Positions 12,381 through 24,195 of a stretch of DNA of 64,000 nt are shown here, piece by piece. The notes beneath the pieces were generated by a model that saw only the letters and a program-made list of their open reading frames with translations, was not told the DNA's origin and searched no databases. The stretch is from Thelephora terrestris (Eukaryota > Basidiomycota > Agaricomycetes > Thelephorales > Thelephoraceae): the NCBI GenBank assembly GCA_015956445.1, contig WIUZ02000017.1, forward strand, positions 827,748 through 891,747, given 5' to 3'. Each line of letters begins with the position of its first letter. Position 1 is the stretch's first letter. A program made the position numbers and the translations under genes.

Positions 12381-13310
12381 CTACGACGACGAAGGGATGA
12401 CTTTCTTCAACCAACTGGCCCAATCATCTATCTCCTGCGTGTCTGCCGAATGAGCCAAACCAGGGTATTCTTTGAAGAAGATTCCGGGCTCGCCAGGCTC
12501 CTTAGCCTCCTTCCCTCCGATCTTCTCCAGCTCTGCCTTCGAGAACTTTCCCATTTCCAGCGGGATTAACGGATCATCCGCGCCGTGTCCCCAGAAGATG
12601 GGTACAGTGGTTGCATGTTGCCCAAGAAGCTACAGAGGGTATATCAAACCTGTTTGTCACCAGAACGAGATTATTCCCACATACCTCTTTGACCTTTCCC
12701 CTGATGGCGAACCAGCCGCTCAGAATGGTGAGGCCAGCGAGCTTGTGTGGGGTTGTGAGACCGGTAACTAGAGTCATGGCTGCCCCTTGACTAAAACCGC
12801 CGATGACAATCCTGTCCGCTGGGATGCCCTCCTTGATCTCTTGCTCAATGAGGTTATTGAACGCATCTCTGGAATAGAGAATTCCGGTTTCATCCTCTGG
12901 GCCTTTAAAGTCAAAACTGAGAATATCAAACCTGACAACGCGAGTTGAGCTTCAGGAGTGTAAGTGACTCAGGCCGAAGCAACAAACCATCCTGGCATGG
13001 GCATTCCACCGTTTGCCGTACAGCGCACAGTAGGTCTATTAGAGTTCAGTTCTTAGTGAAGGCTTGGATGGCTTCATGGAGATTGGTCAATTACGCATGA
13101 GGGAGAACCCATTTAATGTGCTGGAAGCTCGAGTCGCGCGAGAGTTGATCCGCAACTGGCTTCCAGCCGTAGCCAGAATCACCAAGTCCCTGTGTGAAGT
13201 TTAGTATTCGAAGGGGATGAAGGAGACCGGCGACGAACATGCATGAATATCACAGTCGCGGTATGATTCCCCTTGGGGGGGACAACCAAAAGTTTCATAG
13301 AAGTTGCCAT
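12381..13310 (-). CDS. Acyl-protein thioesterase / lysophospholipase (APT1-like)
   Basis: This alpha/beta hydrolase removes palmitate from S-acylated proteins and can hydrolyse lysophospholipids. The exons read MATSMKLLVVPPKGNHTATVIFMH, GLGDSGYGWKPVADQL, WVLPHAPNRPTVRCTANGG, MPMPGWFDIL, then IVIGGFSQGAAMTLV with the nucleophile Ser at codon 12790-12792. HGADDPLIP (acid) and GLAHSAD (His) follow, ending WASWLKKVIPSSS. The intron positions match conserved segments. The chosen start (13310) fits the usual length of about 240 residues. An in-frame ATG at 13430 would add a hydrophobic N-terminus (see findings). The gene is divergent from VPS60. Confidence 0.9.
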
Positions 13311-13652
13311 CGTCTCTGCTAGAAGCTGTTGGTATCTTGCACTAGAGGGGTAACGACCAGAGATTACGAGGGTTGGGGGGAGAACGAGGGCCGCGTAGAT
13401 GATGGCTCGAGGCAAAGATACGCCAAACATATCACATCCATCCTGAACGTGCCTGATGTCCGAATCTGTGATCTCGACTTCACGCGAAGACGAGGGTGTT
13501 CCTCCGATACCACGAAGGGGTTTCACAAATTCATCCCATTCGTAAGCGTCGACCAGGACCGCCTTGCCTTACCGGTTTGACTCGCCGAGTGGATTGGGGT
13601 CGATCATCCGCAGCGGCCGGGTTGATGGCCTCAATTCTGTTCTCCCACCGCC

Positions 13653-14567
13653 ATGGATCGTATCTTCGGCTCATCTTCAAGTCGGAAACCCAGACCGACC
13701 CTCCAGGATGCTATATCATCCGTAAGTGAGACGCGGAATATCTGCGCACGATTCAAAGTTGATCAAGATGCTTAGACAGACACGAGGATCGGTACTATCG
13801 AAGTCAAGATTAAGAAACTCGATGGCGAGCTCGCCCGCTACAAGGAACAGATGTCTAAACTTCGGAATGGCCCTGGAAAGGTAGTCCCTCAATTCTGACC
13901 GCTGTATGACCTGGCTCACATGTTGGATTGTACAGAACGCCGTGCAGCAGCGAGCGCTGAGGACGTTAAAGCAGAAACGCATGTACGAATCCCAGCTTGG
14001 GCAGCTGGTTCAACAAACGTTCAACATGGAGTCTGCCGCCCTTGCGACCGAGAACCTCCGTAACACGATGGCTACGGTAGATGCTATGCAACAAGCCAAC
14101 AAGGAACTCAAGAAACAGTACGGCAAGATTAACATCGACAAGATCGAGGTCCGTAGGTTCGACATCGTCAAAATTAGCTCGCCTCACAAGTTAATATTTC
14201 TGTAGAACATGCACTTTGAGATGGAGGATCTCCTAGAGCAGGCAAATGAGATTCAAGAGTCTCTCGGCCAATCGTATGCTGTTCCCGACGAGTTGGATGA
14301 AGCAGATCTTGAGGCAGGTAGGTTCAAAACAGCAGACACAATCGCCTCGCCCATTAATTCGCTTCAGAGCTCGATGCCCTTGCCCTCGAAGAGGAGGAGG
14401 AGGGACCTTCTTATCTGGCAGATCTCAACAAGGCGCCAGATTTCATTGACGAGCCCCCAGTCGAAATGGCCGAGGTATGTTCCTGATCTCTCCTCGGCCT
14501 GGCACACCTTGATGCCAATCATCTTCACTTTTAGCTGGCGCTGCCAGAGGCGGTCAAATCCACTTGA
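13653..14567 (+). CDS. VPS60: Vps60/CHMP5, ESCRT-III-associated Snf7-family protein
   Basis: Vps60 (Mos10; CHMP5 in animals) modulates ESCRT-III disassembly by Vps4-Vta1 at endosomes. Six exons (13653-13721, 13776-13880, 13936-14148, 14206-14317, 14368-14474, 14535-14567) join in frame to give 212 residues, close to the family length. The protein starts MDRIFGSSSSRKPRPTLQDA and continues with the basic coiled-coil helices (KKLDGELARYKEQMSKL, RALRTLKQKRMYESQL). It ends in an acidic tail (LDALALEEEEEGPSYLADL, EMAELALPEAVKST) typical of CHMP5. All splice sites are GT..AG. Confidence 0.93.
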
Positions 14568-14720
14568 AGGGTGGTACAGATTATGATTACGTGTCTCGTT
14601 TACAAGTTTGTTGAGTTCTCGTGTAACTACTTGCATGTATGCATTGTGTACTCCCCCGGATCCCGCATTTCTGACTTGATTGGTGCCGATCACATCACTT
14701 CCGCCTTCTCACCCGCCGCC

Positions 14721-15999
14721 ATGCTATCACGACAACGTCTTCACCAAGCGTCTGCTTTTGCTCGACCACTTCTGCGGGGAAAACCGCTATGTCTCTGTGC
14801 GGTTCTCAGGTCGTTATCTCGTCAACAACAGACTGCCGCGTACTCTACATCCACACAGCGTGAAGCTGGTTCCCCGTGAGCAACCAAACCCTCCTTCTAG
14901 CTCTCAGGCTTATGCCTTCGAAAGGTCTATTCCCCCAGATTCACTTTTCTCACAACACAACTCACCGTGGGATAAGATCTTCGAAGACATTGACAAATCC
15001 AAACCGCTTTACACCGGCAAACCGAGGGGTGGACCCTCGTCGCACTCCACTCCGACCGGGCAACAATCAAAACCGCGAAGTCACTCCATGACAGCGCGAG
15101 AGAAGAACGTTTTCCAGGAGATGTTCGACATCGTCTTCAACGCTGCTGGGGTGGTCAAGGGTACCGACTCCCAGTCCAATGTCCAGATGTTTACCCCTGC
15201 AGATGGCGTCGGGACCACTCCACAGTCCAGAGAGCTGGCAGACCTCTTCAGTCGTCTTCAAAAGAACGTCAAGAGGATGCGTTGGACGTCTGAAATCGAC
15301 GAGGAGCTGGACAGGAAGAAGGAGGAGATCGAGTTGTGCGACACGGATGTACAACTGTTAGATTGGGCTACTAGCGAAGTGTTCAAATCCCAACAACCCT
15401 CGGATACCTCTTCTCAAGCACAGGTCGCCACCCTGCACAGTAACCAACTCTACCCACATCTCATCGCTGCGCTTATGAGGGCTTTCCGAGACAAGTTCCG
15501 CGATCCCCACCTCGCGCTTGCCATCTTCGATCACGCCAAGAACCTATCCATCTATTCCTACGTATTTGGTTGCACGGCCCCAGCCTATAACGAACTTATC
15601 GAAACACAGTGGTTCTGTTTCCGCGACCTCAAAGGAACCCTAGACACGTTGGAAGAGATGAAAGTGAACGGAATTGAGGCCGACAACCGGACGAGGAGGA
15701 TAGTCGAAACTATTCGCAGGAATGCGCCGACGATGGGGCTACTGGAGGAAGAGGATTACTTCGGGAACGGTCAAGATCGTGTGATGCACATCTTGACCCA
15801 GATCGAACTCCTGGTCAGGGGGGCTTCCTCTCCAATTCGTTCGACGGCTGTTGAGAGGAAGACGCCATCTGAGAAGTCGTGGTCAGAGAGTTGGAAATAT
15901 GGCGTGGACGAGAAGTTCAGAAAGACCAAAGATGACGAGGACTGGTCGTGGGGCAGATGGGGATCACCAATCCATCCTCGGCACTTAAGCTCCGAGTAG
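14721..15999 (+). CDS. Mtf2/Nam1-like mitochondrial RNA-processing protein
   Basis: The long frame to 15999 contains LFSRLQKNVKRMRWTSEIDE, then LIAALMRAFRDKFRDPHLAL, SIYSYVFGCTAPAYNELI and LKGTLDTLEEMKVNGIEAD. This looks like the Mtf2 C-terminal region, which in yeast couples mitochondrial transcription and mRNA maturation. The ATG at 14721 opens a good mitochondrial presequence (MLSRQRLHQASAFARPLLRG) in another frame. A 49-nt intron (donor after CGGTTCTCAG, acceptor CACACAG at about 14860) would join it in frame. The in-frame ATG at 14680 is the alternative and lacks a presequence. Family identity is moderately supported by pattern only. Confidence 0.6.
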
Positions 16000-16438
16000 G
16001 TTGTCCGTGTCGTAGGAGGAACGACATTCGTTAGCAAAAAAAAAGTCACCATGGCTTTAATGTGTCGCTAGATACCTGCACTATTGTAACTCGCCACATA
16101 ATTCTACCCCATACTACAAGAAGCGGAGCATTATGCGTGACGGAGGAATACCATTAGTTCAAAAGATAGAAGACTGAAGGGTTTTAAGGAAAGAGTTAAG
16201 ACAGATGAGCTCGAAAGATTGAAAGAGCGCTGAGGAATATTTTACACCTACACTTGAGCTAGACACGCATTACAAGAAGATGAACAAGGAATGGATTATG
16301 ATTTGGGGTAACAGGGATATTTGAACCAAGTTAGAATCCGCTTGAACAGGGAGGGAGTGGGGGGGGGGGGGGGGGGGGGGGGGGGGATGACGCGATGGTA
16401 GAAGACGAGAATTGGGAACGAGGGTGATGGGTATTAGA
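16000..16438. other. Intergenic region between convergent genes
   Basis: This holds the 3' flanks of the Mtf2-like gene (+) and the RhoGAP gene (-). No gene is seen. It contains the long G homopolymer listed separately. Confidence 0.6.
16359..16386. repeat. Poly-G tract, 28 nt
   Basis: This is an uninterrupted run of 28 G residues between two convergent genes. It sits just beyond the RhoGAP stop codon, so it lies in the transcript's 3' UTR region (as poly-C) if that UTR is longer than about 50 nt. Confidence 0.9.
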
Positions 16439-19400
16439 TTAACGGCGGCCACGGGACCCCGAGGCCCTGGGTTGCGCTTGATTTAAGGTGGCGATAGCAC
16501 CGTGCCCGTGAACCGGCACGTAGTCGGGGTCTACTTCGTTGCACCTGAGGTGAAGAAGTAGGTGATAGACAAACTCTTGCTCATATCTATAGCGAGAGAG
16601 GGTGAGTAGTTGGAGACGTCATCTGCTCAGTATCGCTTACTGTGCATTATTAAAAACAACAGCCATCGAGTCTGAGTTGCATCTCAGCAGGTTCGGGGCC
16701 ATTACCAACGCCAAATTGACCGGAGTCATTTTAGTAATAGCCTGTATCTTATCATCCAAGAACAGCTGTAAGAAGCTGATCACGAACAGCACGACTCTCC
16801 TATTGATCGTCGGCAGCCGCTTCACTAGCTCAACGCAGGCTTCGGGGAGCCTCGAGCTCGACACACACACATTGTACATCTCCTCAGGAACCAACGGATC
16901 GCAGAGTTCTCGAAGCCAAAGCTTCATCAAAGATGCAAGGACGTTCGGATCATCGACGCCCTCAAGGGTGTAATAACCTTTGTCAATTCGAAGCTTCAGT
17001 TCGGAAACCCCGTCCCCATCTCCAGGGACGCGGAAGATGCCTTCGGATTTGGTCCCACCGAGAGCGAGGATACCATCAGCGAGGAAGGGCAGGATTATGG
17101 GAATCTTCTGGGGGTATGATCGTTGTTGCAGTCGATAGATGATATCCAGAGTCTCCCCGAATATAGACGGGTTGAAAGCAGCGTCCTATGAGCAAGGATA
17201 TTAAATCGGACCAGGAGCAGGGCTGCGAGGCCTTACCGATGCAGTTTCGATCTCCGCAGTTGTGGGGGCCTTCCCCCTTGGTCCTTTCTTCGAGATGAAC
17301 GCCAGCCTTCTTAAACAATACTTGGCCATGACGTCCACACGTCCCTCGGAATGGGTCGTCCGCTGAGATATAAAGGATCGCAAATAGGTTTCGAAGTTTT
17401 TGGATGGCGGGAAGGTGACGAGGAAAACGCATAGGAGCTGCCATCCCTTGAATACACTCTCGCTGCATATTCGACGGAGCCTAATGTTCAGACGAGCTAG
17501 GGAATGTACCGCCGAAGGTTACTCACGTGCTCGGGTTCCCTATAAGTTGTTTCACCACTTGACAATAGACCTCATCCCTGAGTTCACCGTGGGTTAGGGC
17601 TTCACCCAGCAGCCAACGTTCCTCCTCCAAGACGCCCAGAGAGCTAACCAACGACGACGTCGACCCATTCAGGTTTACGTTGCCTGATCCGAGTGAGTCG
17701 GCCCTAGTCGCTGCCCGTTCGCGTTCCCGGTCACCCATAATCCGTTGGATGACTTTGAACGACCGGACCGCGTTCTTGTGAAGGTCCTTGTTGAGAGAAA
17801 GCAAGGGAGAACTCAAATGTGACTATAGCCACAAGGTTAGAAAGGAGAGGCAAAGATTTTGGTACGTGAGCACCTTTTGCCAGGACATCATCTCGGCAAC
17901 GGGCACGGTACGCCGGAAGATGAAACCGGTGCGATGAGTTGAGAAATATTGCTTTGCAAAATCAGACTCGACAAATTGCTGGATATCTGATTGGAGGTCT
18001 TGGGGGAGGATTGGAACTCCAGTGCTTCTCGTGGATTAGCATCGAGTCAAGATTTGTGGAGACAACTTACCCATTGGTACGTTCTGTAGGAATCTTAGGC
18101 TTTGCTTCTCGCTCGACCAGGATGGGCTGTGCATTCAGACGTTCCTTTCCGGGTCCCATATTCATCGTAGCGTCTGAAAACGGGTCAGTAGAAGAACTTC
18201 GTCGGAAGAATTCACTGCTTACCTTGGTTAAGTACTGGCGCACTAATTTCCCTACCGTGAAGGATGACCGGCGTCGACATACTCCGAACTGGCTGAGTAG
18301 GAGTGGTAGGGACTGAATGTGACGGTCGAAGGTGGGCAGGTTTCGGCGGGATAGCTAGATGAGCAGGGAGTTGTTTTTTTTCTGCGTAGGCTTAGTAGGA
18401 AGGTTGGACCTCAAGGACCACCAAGCAACGTACCGGGGGAGTCTAGTTTAATATCGACGTTGTCTCGCCTCGATGTTGAGGCTGTCGCCCTCGGCGGTGA
18501 AGAGAGGAGCTCCACGGCAGCGTTTAGGCTCTGAGGTTGTGGTGAGCGGTAAGTAGAGTATGCCTTGTGTTTGGATTTGGCGCCGCCTGTTGCGTTCTTG
18601 GGCGGGCCTTCCTTGTCGTACGACGCACTCCTGAGAGTCGATGTAGATTTCCTTCGCGCCGAGGCTGCTGCGGATAGAACGGATGACGCGTCCGAAGCGG
18701 GTATCGTAGGTAGGTGGTTCACATGCTGGCTGAAACCCCCATACTGGTCGCTAGAGAATGACCGACGAACTACGTGCCTAGACTTCTTTGGAACAGGGGA
18801 ACCGTTCGAAGGGGTTATCCTGCCCCCCGAGCTCTGCGTGGACGATTGCGAGCGCCTTTTCTGGTCGCGTGGCTCGGGCGAACCATCGCCTACTGGAAGA
18901 CGCGGGGAACGCGTTTTTCTGGTTGTAGGCCGTTCGCTCGAGGCCGACAATCGATTATATTTGCGGTCTTCTCGTTTTTGTGGGGGAGGAAGGCTGCCAT
19001 CTTTTTGAGCGCTTGTGTTGTACCGCGCAGAGAGCCGACGAGCAAGCGATGTGTTCTGAGGGTGATACGCGTTAGAGTTGGGATTGACGTCAATGCAGAA
19101 ATTTCCTTGCCTGTAAGATCCCAAGGGGGATTACAAAGGCATCTGGACGTTCCCAAACTGTTTCTCCTGTCTTGGTTTGATAATAGTAGGGAATCCCCCC
19201 GCGAGAGTCATCTGTCAATTCCCACCATTCACCTTCCTCGCTTGGCGGTAGACTACAGCGCGAAATGTGAGCGTGTTCCAACTTAACTTAACTCAGGGAA
19301 ACTCACAGGAAGCTCCCAACGGGGGGATCCCAACTGACCTCGCCAGTCGCAGGACACGCGTAGAATTGAGTGTTGGTCTAGGCAGGTGATGTTTGATCTG

Positions 19401-19674
19401 ATTGAGGATTTACATTGAACGTAGGCCATAGAGAACTACTAACCTGCGGATCAACGAGAGTTACCCAGAAGTTAGACCCCCACTCGTCGTTTGCGCCTGC
19501 GCTGCGGTTGCTGGAGGATGATTTAGGGCGTCGGTGAGGGAGACTAGCGGAAGCAGTTTGTTTCTTTCCGTTGACTACGACGTCAGGTATTGCGATCGGC
19601 GAGTCAGTGGTGGGTGTGAGGGTGGGCTGTGGGGTGTCTGCTGGGATGGTAGGACGTTCAGAAAGGACAGACAT
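16439..19674 (-). CDS. WW-WW-MyTH4-RhoGAP protein (ARHGAP39/Vilse-like)
   Basis: This is a GTPase-activating protein for Rho-family GTPases that links them to the cytoskeleton. The start (MSVLSERPTIPADTPQ) is followed by two WW domains: NFWVTLVDPQ spliced to an exon reading TNTQFYACPATGEVSWDPP, then EWWELTDD..YYYQTKTGETVWERP. A long Ser/Arg-rich linker (about 18410-19120) leads to a MyTH4 domain (SPLLSLNKDLHKNAVRSFKV, LRDEVYCQVVKQLIGNPS, GWQLL..). The RhoGAP domain carries the arginine finger in EGIFRVPG (Arg codon 17030-17032), then SLMKLWLRELCDPLVPEEMY and MTPVNLALVMAPNLLRC. The order matches animal Vilse/ARHGAP39. About ten short introns interrupt it. The C-terminus ends PRASGSRGRR. Confidence 0.88.
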
Positions 19675-20242
19675 AATTTGCGGGTGGCAAGACGGAGGAA
19701 GTAGAAGGAGAAGCGAGGATATATGAAAGACGGTGGCTTTTGAACGCTGTCGTACGGTGTATATTAGTCAAACTGTGAGGACTTGTCGCCGCGGTGCTGC
19801 CCTCTCGTACGTGTGGTGCGCACAGCGAGCACAACTGCTGGCAAGCGTCGGCGTAGGCGTGATGATAACGGAAAGGGCTTGGTCGGTTAAGCAACCTGAT
19901 GCCATGTCATCTCAACCTCGTCACCAACCTCTCCTCACCTTCACAACGACTTATCTAGCACCAGTCCGGCCGTATCTCCCCTTGACACGGGAGTGCACCT
20001 TGGGCTTCCAATTGACAGACTGCAGTCCCTGGCACCTTGCTACGCTTACCCCTACGGCATATACGCTCGCAGCTCGGCTTTATTTAGAAACGACCGACTG
20101 CCACCGGCCAAGGGTGGCAACCCCGGACCAAACCTTGGGAGCATTCAATATAAGCTATGATGATAACGACCAATAGCCTCCTTGAGCGGCAATCATCTAA
20201 GCCACGATATGCGAAAAACTAACCTCCCAGCAGCGATCCACC
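19675..20242. other. Intergenic region without a recognisable gene
   Basis: This is the upstream flank of the RhoGAP gene. A 147-codon plus-strand frame at 19733-20176 has no domain or codon pattern I recognise, so it is not called. Confidence 0.5.
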
Positions 20243-22368
20243 ATGAGTGTTGCTTCCTCACCGCCCACGCCCTCGCCCATTTACAGGCAAACCAAGGTCC
20301 ATGAGGCCCTCGTGAGCCCCCCTCCAAACCCTTCATCGTGAATCCTCCTTGTCCATCAGGGCACTTTAGTGGACTCAGCCAGAATGAGGTCATCGCAGGT
20401 CAATGACCGTCGATATGGTCAACCTGTGTTCGGCTTGCAGATGAACACGAAAGCAACATGTTCAGACGTTGGAACTCCAGCATGAGAACTCTGCTCGTTT
20501 TCGTGCGTTTCGTCGTTGAGAAATCCATTGTCCGGCTACTCATAAGCCCCGACATACAGGCAGCCTTTCTTACGGCAGTTGTTACAGCATTCGCCCTCGA
20601 TTCCATGTCTGACTTCGAAGAAGACCCGAATACCCAAATCCTGCGTTCCATCATTGCTCACTAATAACACGGGATCTACCGTCCCCAGACTCACCACCCT
20701 CAATCGTTTACGTCAATGCCTGTGGTTCCTCAACTTGGGAGCAAGCACCTGGCCATCCTTTGTCAAGAGTGGCGTGCACTTCATCTGCGAGGGAGAAAAC
20801 CTGAGGACTAAGCGGATGGAAACAAAACGGCAGCGCACCCTCTAAGCGATAAAGGCGTGGAAGATGAAGACGGTTGTAGTTCCCATCTCTATCTTCCTTC
20901 ATCTCTGTATTCCTCTTCTTGGCCGGTTTATGTGTCTACGATTGGCCAGCAAGAATCGAGCCTTGGGACTCGCTGTCGGCGTTCCCGCCACGATCATCGT
21001 CGTAACATACATCGTATCCACGGCGCTTCCCGTGTTCACGAACGCCCCTCTGCCTCAGGGTTGATCGAATCAGTGCTCGAGCACTTGAAGCATCCCCTCC
21101 TGGTTTTACCTTGCTCGCGGACGCATATAGCTCGGTATTCCCCTATCAAGGTCAGCCTAGCACCGACTCGATCGTCTCGCAAATCTCTACCTTTCCTCGG
21201 GCAACGTATCGTAACGCAAGACGGGCATTCAGGCGCCTGACCTTCTCCATACATCTCAGCGTTAACACGCATCTACAGGAACACGCATTCACAAGCACAC
21301 TGCTCCCCAGATTCTCCCCCTTTGGCGCGGGTATCACGCGTTCCTGCTTCTGCGAGTATGAGGGAGTTGGTCCATTGAAAGAGCTTAACATTGATCATCC
21401 GGAACAAAACCTGGAGTGGTGCGCGAGGGTTCTATATTGGCTTCTGCAAATCTCCTCAAACCAGCGATAAGTCGGGGAGGTCGTCCAAGAACTCGATAAA
21501 ATCATGAGCGGCAGCGACAGACATATTCTTGAGCCTCGGTTCGTCTAACTTCTCGTGCTCTGTATATGCTGTGTCTTGTCGGACGGTTACATTAGCTCCA
21601 CGAGCGGCATGTAACCATCTACCGCCCGCGGGTTTTAGCGAGGACCTTGGATTGTGCATTTTTCGTCTCTGAGAGCAGGGAGCTCATCATCCTCAAGAAA
21701 GACACATGTTTTGGTTCTGCCCGGCACGGGCAAGGATCGAGATGGTTGTCGGGAGGGTGGACAGAGGGTCTATGGTATCAGTGAAGACCTTCTGATATCG
21801 ACGGTGCGCGGTCTTCACGCGGAAATGCTCGACTGGTTCAGGTCGCAAAGGCCCATCATAACCCTCCCCATTCAAGCTATCCTGTCCTCGGACCGCATTA
21901 CCGCATCGAACGACCCAGACGGCGAAATTTTGGCCTATTTTCGAGACCATTTCGGTGCGCTTTGCGCTCGTTCGGGTCTCCTAAAAAGACTGCGCCCCTA
22001 CCATCTCTGATAATAGAATCCCCCAGACTTTTGGACGAAAACGAGGATCTATCCCTAGTCTCATTGAACGCCCTTTGTTCGTTCAAAATCATTGGGTGGA
22101 GGGTTGCTCCTGGTTCCTTGAACATCGATCCCTCGGTTGCCGACGCATTGCCGGAATCTATAGACATGCAGTTGCGGTTGGTTCCCATCACGGAAGGCAC
22201 GCTGGTGCGGTTGGCGCACAAGTTCGACGCAATTGCTTACGGGCCCGCGGTCATGGTTCACAGGGATTGCTTCCCGTTGACTCAATCGATCTTTTACTAG
22301 GTCATTCAGCAGTGGTGTGGAGATGCGGGCGGATTGTCCATCTTCATTCGGCTCCTTGGTGGAGCGTG
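20243..22368 (+). pseudogene. Decayed DUF6535-like membrane protein gene
   Basis: Fragments in three frames follow the order of Agaricomycete DUF6535 proteins. MFRRWNSSMRTLL joins across a 63-nt intron to AAFLTAVVTAFALDS (20458-20620). LWFLNLGAS / LAILCQEWRALHLRG (20715-20800) and a hydrophobic block, VVPISIFLHLCIPLLGRF..ATIIVVTYIVSTALPVFTN (20875-21045), come next. ARVLYWLLQISSNQ (21425-21465) and LPESIDMQLRLVPITEGTLV (22150-22210) follow. The frame QSIFY is cut by TAG at 22298-22300 while similar-looking coding sequence continues (VIQQWCGDAGGLSIFIRLL) to TGA at 22366. Some breaks could be introns that I did not resolve, so pseudogene status is inference. Confidence 0.45.
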
Positions 22369-23413
22369 ACCAGATACTGGGACTGGGACCCTCTGGATCC
22401 GAACATATTCCAACTTGCCCTTGCGAACCACGAGTGTCGTCTACCCTTCCTATATTCACTGTAGACTGCGTTGTCTACGCAGACGCAACACGACCAATCG
22501 TTAACACGCTCTCCCGGATGTGGGGACTCTTGGTCACGACGGACGGAGATCATGATCATCTCAATCGGGTGATGAATATCAGTATTCATCCCTGGACCCC
22601 GAAGATCAAGCGTTGTATAGGTTCCTCACGGATTCACAAAGGTATGCGTTCCTCCATTGGGATACTGTCATACTTTTTGTTGACGTGACCTTATGTCAGA
22701 GTGGTTGTCAACGACCCTTCTAGTCAGATGACGCATAGCTCTTCTGAAAGTGTGCCATAATTTTGGACGAGGCGTCCACTCTATTTCGTTACTTACAGAC
22801 TGGTCGGTTGACTTCGTGTTGAGCTCACAAGGTGGGAATTTAAAATTTACCTGTTCCCCCCGGCGACCTTGCGATATATACTACTTTAAAAGTGTTCTTT
22901 ACATGGGGTGACTCGGAAGTGTTCACCCCCTTCTAGTCTGTTCAAGCTCCCGTCAAGTACTTACTCGCAAGGTACACTTCCTGCCTACGGTTCCTGCCCC
23001 GGGAAGTTGGAAGTCTCCGAGCACAAGCGCTTATGGGATGCCGATGCCTCGACTGGCGTGAGAAAGTTTGCCGTCCCTAGGCTTGGGCTTGCAATTTCTC
23101 ACTTACCACGCCCTGGGGGTCGCGATACCCCTCGAGGCTCGTAAAAGGATACCCGGGCTTTGAGTGACCACTGCCCTGCTTAGAAGGTAACTCACTGTTC
23201 CGGCTTGCATCAAATTAGGGAATTGTGAACGGATACTTTCAGTGGAACTCTCGGGGTTGGGAGGCGGAGGTCAAGTCTGCAATTCGCTAACCGAAGGCTC
23301 AACGTCAACATGCAGGAAGCCGATCGGCTTCTCGTTGGCGTTTGACAGCCACTGACAGCATCTGCGCGAGCCAGTTGTGCCGCTCCCTTTAAAGGGCGAG
23401 AGAGCCAGCGAGA
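22369..23413. other. Region without a recognisable gene
   Basis: Short frames only. The first few hundred bases may be more of the decayed DUF6535-like locus. The part before 23414 should hold the promoter of the LOR gene. Confidence 0.45.
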
Positions 23414-24195
23414 ATGCCCCCGGTTTACGTTCTCAACCTTCCATCTCCCGTTGGCGCGACCAAGAAAATCATGGATGGGTACGCGTCCCTCTTATCCACA
23501 AATGTGCGAGTTGACTGACCCTTTCCGTAGTCCAGGTTCTCCACTTGGTGTCTTTTCCGACTATTCCAGCCACGGGGCAGAGATCTCAATCAAGATTCGG
23601 GAGGGGGAGCAGAATAGGCTGGAGATTTTCACCTCTGATGAACGGCTGTACTTGACCGTCGTTGGACGACGGGACAGTAAAATCCTGTTTGATAATCAAG
23701 GCGTAGCGGTCCTCAACGTCCGCAACAAGGCTCTGAACTTCGGTGGGGAGTACCAGGTCAGCCAATGAAGCTATATGCTCTATCGCTCACCCCTTTCTGA
23801 CCAATCGAGCACAGGTATTCGAAGGCGACGGCGACACGTTGTCATTATTCACCGTCAGGAACAAATGGTCTCTGGGTGGCCCTAGAATGGTTGCAAACCT
23901 GACAAACTTCGACGATGAGTCGGTCGAACTCCAAGTCCGGGGAAAGTTGCTGAACAGCAGCGGGAAGATCACGCTGCACGGTCAACCTGTTGCGAAGTTC
24001 GAGGGTGGAATCCTGGAGCCAATAGCCGACCAACCAAAGAAACTGGAGACCCTCAGCAGGATGACTGTCGCGCCTTTGGGTATGTTTCCCTTGCCAATGC
24101 ATTCCGCTATCCGCTTTGTTAATGCGCCATCAGTTGATGTGGCCATGGTTGTGACCATCTTCGTGTGTTTGCAGGATATTGCTAGCAAGGATTGA
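23414..24195 (+). CDS. LURP-one-related (LOR) tubby C-terminal-like protein
   Basis: Three exons (23414-23478, 23531-23756, 23815-24195) give 223 residues. The protein begins MPPVYVLNLPSPVGATKKIM. It consists of paired beta strands typical of the LOR/tubby-C superfamily: GVFSDYSS, LYLTVVGRRDSKILFDNQGV, AVLNVRNKALNFGGEYQVFE, TLSLFTVRNKWSLGGPRMVA, FEGGILEPIADQPKK. A hydrophobic end (VDVAMVVTIFVCLQDI) corresponds to the buried C-terminal helix of this fold. Proteins of this fold may bind phospholipids or act as scramblase-like factors; the function here is not known. Confidence 0.75.

Noticed and set aside
19733-20176. Plus-strand open frame of 147 codons
   Set aside because: No domain, signal or splice context; the translation has the mixed composition of a chance frame.
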